From: an uncultured Clostridia bacterium
Lineage (GTDB): Bacteria; Bacillota; Clostridia; TANB77; CAG-508
Assembly (NCBI GenBank): GCA_947601495.1
Contig: CANQGE010000003.1
Location: forward strand, 1 to 64,000
DNA length: 64,000 nt
Direction of reading: 5' to 3'
The position numbers and the translations under genes are program-made. Under the pieces are notes generated by a model, which saw only the letters and a list, made by a program, of their open reading frames with translations, was not told the origin of the DNA and did no database searches. Below, piece by piece: positions 61,981 to 64,000 of this stretch. Position 1 is the first letter of the stretch. Each line of letters opens with the position of its first letter.

Positions 61981-62946
61981 TTACCATACATTAATATATA
62001 TTAAACTTATAATGTATATTAAATAACTGGCTACATATCCTATTCCTGCAAGTTTTGTTATTTGTTTATTTTTATTTATATATGGTATTAATAATAAAAC
62101 TATCATACCTATTAAAAATACAATAATATCGTTGTTATATTCAGTTAAATACTCTATTGGTCTTATTATAGCTGTTACACCTATTATTAATACTATGTTA
62201 AAAACATTTGAGCCCATAACATTTCCTATTGCCATATCTATTTCTTTCTTTAAAACAGCAACTATTGAAGTTATAAGTTCTGGAAGACTTGTACTAAAAG
62301 ATAATATGGTAATGCTAACAATTTTTCCACTAATTCCTAATTTTATTGCTAATTCAGATATATTATCTACTGTAAAGTCTCCGCCATATTTTAATAAAAC
62401 TATACCAATAATTATTTTTAGAGAAGATTTTAATAACGCATTTTCCAAAGCAATTTCTCTATCTTTTTTATATAAATTACTTTTTATATTTTTTTCAGCT
62501 ACTATAATATTGTATAAAATAAATAAAATACAAAATATTAGTAGAATGCTTCCTTCAAATCTTGATATTATTTTTTGTTCTCCATTATTAGCTAAAATAA
62601 AAAATAGTGCTGTTAAAAATATTACTAAAGGAATTTCTATTTTAATTGTTTTATCTTTAAATTTTAGAGGTCTTATAATGCTACAAACTCCTAAAATTAA
62701 AAACAAATTAGAAATGTTACTTCCAATAACATTTCCTATTGTTATATCAGAATAATTTTTAAGTGATGATGTTAAACTTACAATTAGTTCAGGAAGTGAT
62801 GTTCCAATAGATACAATTGTAAGTCCTATTACTATTTCTGAAATTTTAAACTTATGTGCAATATTACTTGCACCATCAACTAAAAAATTAGCACCTTTTA
62901 ACAATAAAAAAATACCTATAAAAATTAAGGCTATATTTACAAACAT
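61981..62946 (-). CDS. Sodium/calcium exchanger (CaCA family, YrbG-like)
   Basis: The 321-residue protein has ten predicted spans and the duplicated alpha repeats: GTSLPELIVSLTSSLKNYSD with GNVIGSNISN, and STSLPELITSIVAVLKKE with GNVMGSNVFN. These are the ion-binding motifs. It would extrude calcium against a sodium or proton gradient across the plasma membrane. It is monocistronic. Confidence 0.9.
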   Translation of the reverse strand: MFVNIALIFIGIFLLLKGANFLVDGASNIAHKFKISEIVIGLTIVSIGTSLPELIVSLTSSLKNYSDITIGNVIGSNISNLFLILGVCSIIRPLKFKDKTIKIEIPLVIFLTALFFILANNGEQKIISRFEGSILLIFCILFILYNIIVAEKNIKSNLYKKDREIALENALLKSSLKIIIGIVLLKYGGDFTVDNISELAIKLGISGKIVSITILSFSTSLPELITSIVAVLKKEIDMAIGNVMGSNVFNIVLIIGVTAIIRPIEYLTEYNNDIIVFLIGMIVLLLIPYINKNKQITKLAGIGYVASYLIYIISLIYINVW

Positions 62947-63032
62947 TTTATATTTCCTTTTATACTTTTTATAGATATTATATTTATTTTTATAAATTTT
63001 ATTAATTTACAATTTTAATGTAAAAATGGGAA

Positions 63033-63072
63033 GAGAGCCGGCGCGATTCGAAGTTGATTCGCGTCAGCCCTC
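63033..63072 (-). terminator. Terminator of the GC-rich acetyltransferase gene
   Basis: On the minus strand GAGGGCTGACGCGA pairs with TCGCGCCGGCTCTC over 14 positions with one mismatch and two G-U pairs, followed by TTCCCATTTTT. Its G+C content matches the gene, not the surroundings. Confidence 0.75.
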
Positions 63073-63088
63073 TTGGCACCGAAAGTTC

Positions 63089-63508
63089 TCATAATTTGGT
63101 TTCGTACAGGTCAGATCCGTTCCTCGACACAAACCGGCACTTTTCCCAAAATCGGTCGGACTCGTAGGTTGCCGACATCAGTTCGATTTTGGTGAAACCT
63201 TCGCTCTTCGCCTTTTTCTTGATCTCCAAGATGAACGCGAAGCCATATCCGCGTCTCTGGCTATCGGGCGAGATGAAGATTTCTTCGATTTTGCAGGTAC
63301 CGTCATCGTATCCCTGCATAACCGCGTAGCCAATGAGTTCGTTCTGCCCGAAGGCAAGGAACAGAGACTCAGTGGCGACCAGCTTGTCGAAAATCTCCTT
63401 GGAAACAGTTATCTTCGCTCTCTGCTCTGTGAGGCCTGCGTAGAAAAACTGTCCATGAAGCTTCTCGAATTGAGGATAGTCTTCCTGTTTTGCGTACCGA
63501 ACTTCCAT
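63089..63508 (-). CDS. GNAT family N-acetyltransferase, GC rich
   Basis: The 139-residue acetyltransferase has the acetyl-CoA motif QRRGYGFAFI near residue 90 and the upstream strand KIEEIFISPD. The substrate is unknown. The gene is about 50% G+C in a background near 27-30%, with a sharp change at its ends. Start ATG with AGGAGGTG. It has its own promoter and terminator, as does the GC-rich gene at 12568-12882. Recent horizontal acquisition is inferred. Confidence 0.85.
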   Translation of the reverse strand: MEVRYAKQEDYPQFEKLHGQFFYAGLTEQRAKITVSKEIFDKLVATESLFLAFGQNELIGYAVMQGYDDGTCKIEEIFISPDSQRRGYGFAFILEIKKKAKSEGFTKIELMSATYESDRFWEKCRFVSRNGSDLYETKL

Positions 63509-63537
63509 GGTGTCACCTCCTAATCAAGACTATGTAT

Positions 63538-63566
63538 ATTATAGCATACTTTACATAATATTTCAA
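63538..63566 (-). promoter_or_regulatory. Promoter of the GC-rich acetyltransferase gene
   Basis: TTGAAA, a 17-bp spacer and TATAAT preceded by TATGC on the minus strand. The same design as the promoter at 12918-12946. Confidence 0.8.
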
Positions 63567-63652
63567 GTTTTATAAACGCTATACGCTATGTTTTTCTTGC
63601 TTTATGGGGTTGTTTCACATTTTATTTCTTTTGTTTATGGTAACTAGTATTT

Positions 63653-64000
63653 TTAATATCTAGCAGAATTTATAATTTCATTTGCTTTATCTTGAGTTAG
63701 ATATTTATATTTAACCATTTTGTTTAAAACTTGTTCTTGCCTTTGCTTTGCAAGTTCTGGATTTTTTGTTGGAGAATATACTGAAGGAGCATTTGGAATT
63801 CCTGCAAGAAGTGTACATTCATATAAATCCATGTCTTCTACTTCTTTTTCAAAATATCCTTGTGATGCATCATATACAGAATAATAGCCATCTCCAAAAT
63901 ACATTGTATTTACATATAATTCCAAAATTTCTTCTTTACTACATTCTTTTTCATATTCGAATGCCATAAATATTTCTGCTACTTTTCTAGTAATTTCTTT
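63653..64000 (-). CDS. Peptidoglycan glycosyltransferase (GT51), partial
   Basis: The gene runs off the window at 64000; only the C-terminal 115 residues are seen, in frame to the edge (start KEITRKVAEIF). The GT51 motifs EYEKECSKEEILELYVN and ASQGYFEKEVEDMDLYECTLLAG are clear. The protein ends at NSARY directly after the glycosyltransferase domain, with no transpeptidase, so it is probably a monofunctional transglycosylase of the MtgA type rather than a bifunctional PBP. It has no visible terminator in the 140 bp downstream. Confidence 0.9.
   Translation of the reverse strand, partial: KEITRKVAEIFMAFEYEKECSKEEILELYVNTMYFGDGYYSVYDASQGYFEKEVEDMDLYECTLLAGIPNAPSVYSPTKNPELAKQRQEQVLNKMVKYKYLTQDKANEIINSARY

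Overview
The window is a strongly AT-rich stretch of a Gram-positive chromosome. The cluster murA-ftsQ-(DUF881)2-sbp-ftsA-ftsZ-spoIIGA-sigE-...-sigG-ylmC, a CarD regulator, an M23/M50 pair resembling SpoIVFA/SpoIVFB and low-GC codon use point to an endospore-lineage member of class Clostridia (Bacillota), probably uncultured and host-associated. The class is well supported; anything finer is inference. I see no rRNA, tRNA, CRISPR array, prophage or intact insertion sequence. Most genes are on the minus strand and are described here in the direction of transcription.

Layout, low to high coordinates. 0.1-2.3 kb: an FGE-fold surface protein, then rplU-rpmA. 2.3-7.1 kb: a small orphan gene, dnaG-sigA, carD. 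7.2-9.2 kb: dut and rpsF-ssb-rpsR. 9.2-12.5 kb: an operon of an M23 peptidase, an M50 site-2 protease, a small membrane protein and an alpha/beta hydrolase. 12.5-12.9 kb: a GC-rich foreign-looking gene. 13.0-18.98 kb: ylmC, sigG, a DnaB-like P-loop protein with a huge acidic repeat tail, sigE and spoIIGA. 19.1-25.8 kb: division and wall genes. 25.9-28.4 kb: topB bracketed by two copies of a new-looking repeat. 28.4-31.4 kb: a cohesin-like surface protein next to a dockerin-bearing papain-like protease. 31.6-40.7 kb: an orphan HExxH protein, then ogg-transglutaminase-addB-alr-pgeF-udg. 40.8-45.6 kb: two XRE regulators, yitT, a radical SAM gene with rnc, and plsX-acpP. 45.7-50.5 kb: the str operon rpsL-rpsG-fusA-tuf. 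50.5-55.3 kb: a 1,510-residue coiled-coil protein with a 53-residue partner. 55.4-59.4 kb: trmFO and mraZ-rsmH-ftsL. 59.5-64 kb: orphan, thioredoxin-like and CaCA exchanger genes, a GC-rich acetyltransferase and the end of a GT51 transglycosylase.

How the genes fit together. The division genes are split into mraZ-rsmH-ftsL and murA...ftsZ; ftsZ leads directly into spoIIGA-sigE, which couples vegetative and sporulation septation. SigE, SigG, YlmC, SpoIIGA and the SpoIVFA/B-like pair imply an ancestral, possibly functional, sporulation programme. The SD of sigG and that of the M23 gene each lie inside a hairpin that also resembles a terminator, and both genes start with TTG, so their translation looks deliberately weak on read-through mRNA.

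The strongest novelty candidates are: (1) three copies (7847-8009, 25937-26105, 28192-28344) of an element with a near-identical core, each enclosed by its own 35-39 nt inverted arms whose sequence differs at each locus; (2) the cohesin/dockerin pair, which suggests a protease docked on the cell surface; (3) the DnaB-like ATPase with a 28- and 17-residue acidic repeat tail inserted between sigE and sigG; (4) two GC-rich single-gene units at 12.6 and 63.1 kb that share the same promoter design.
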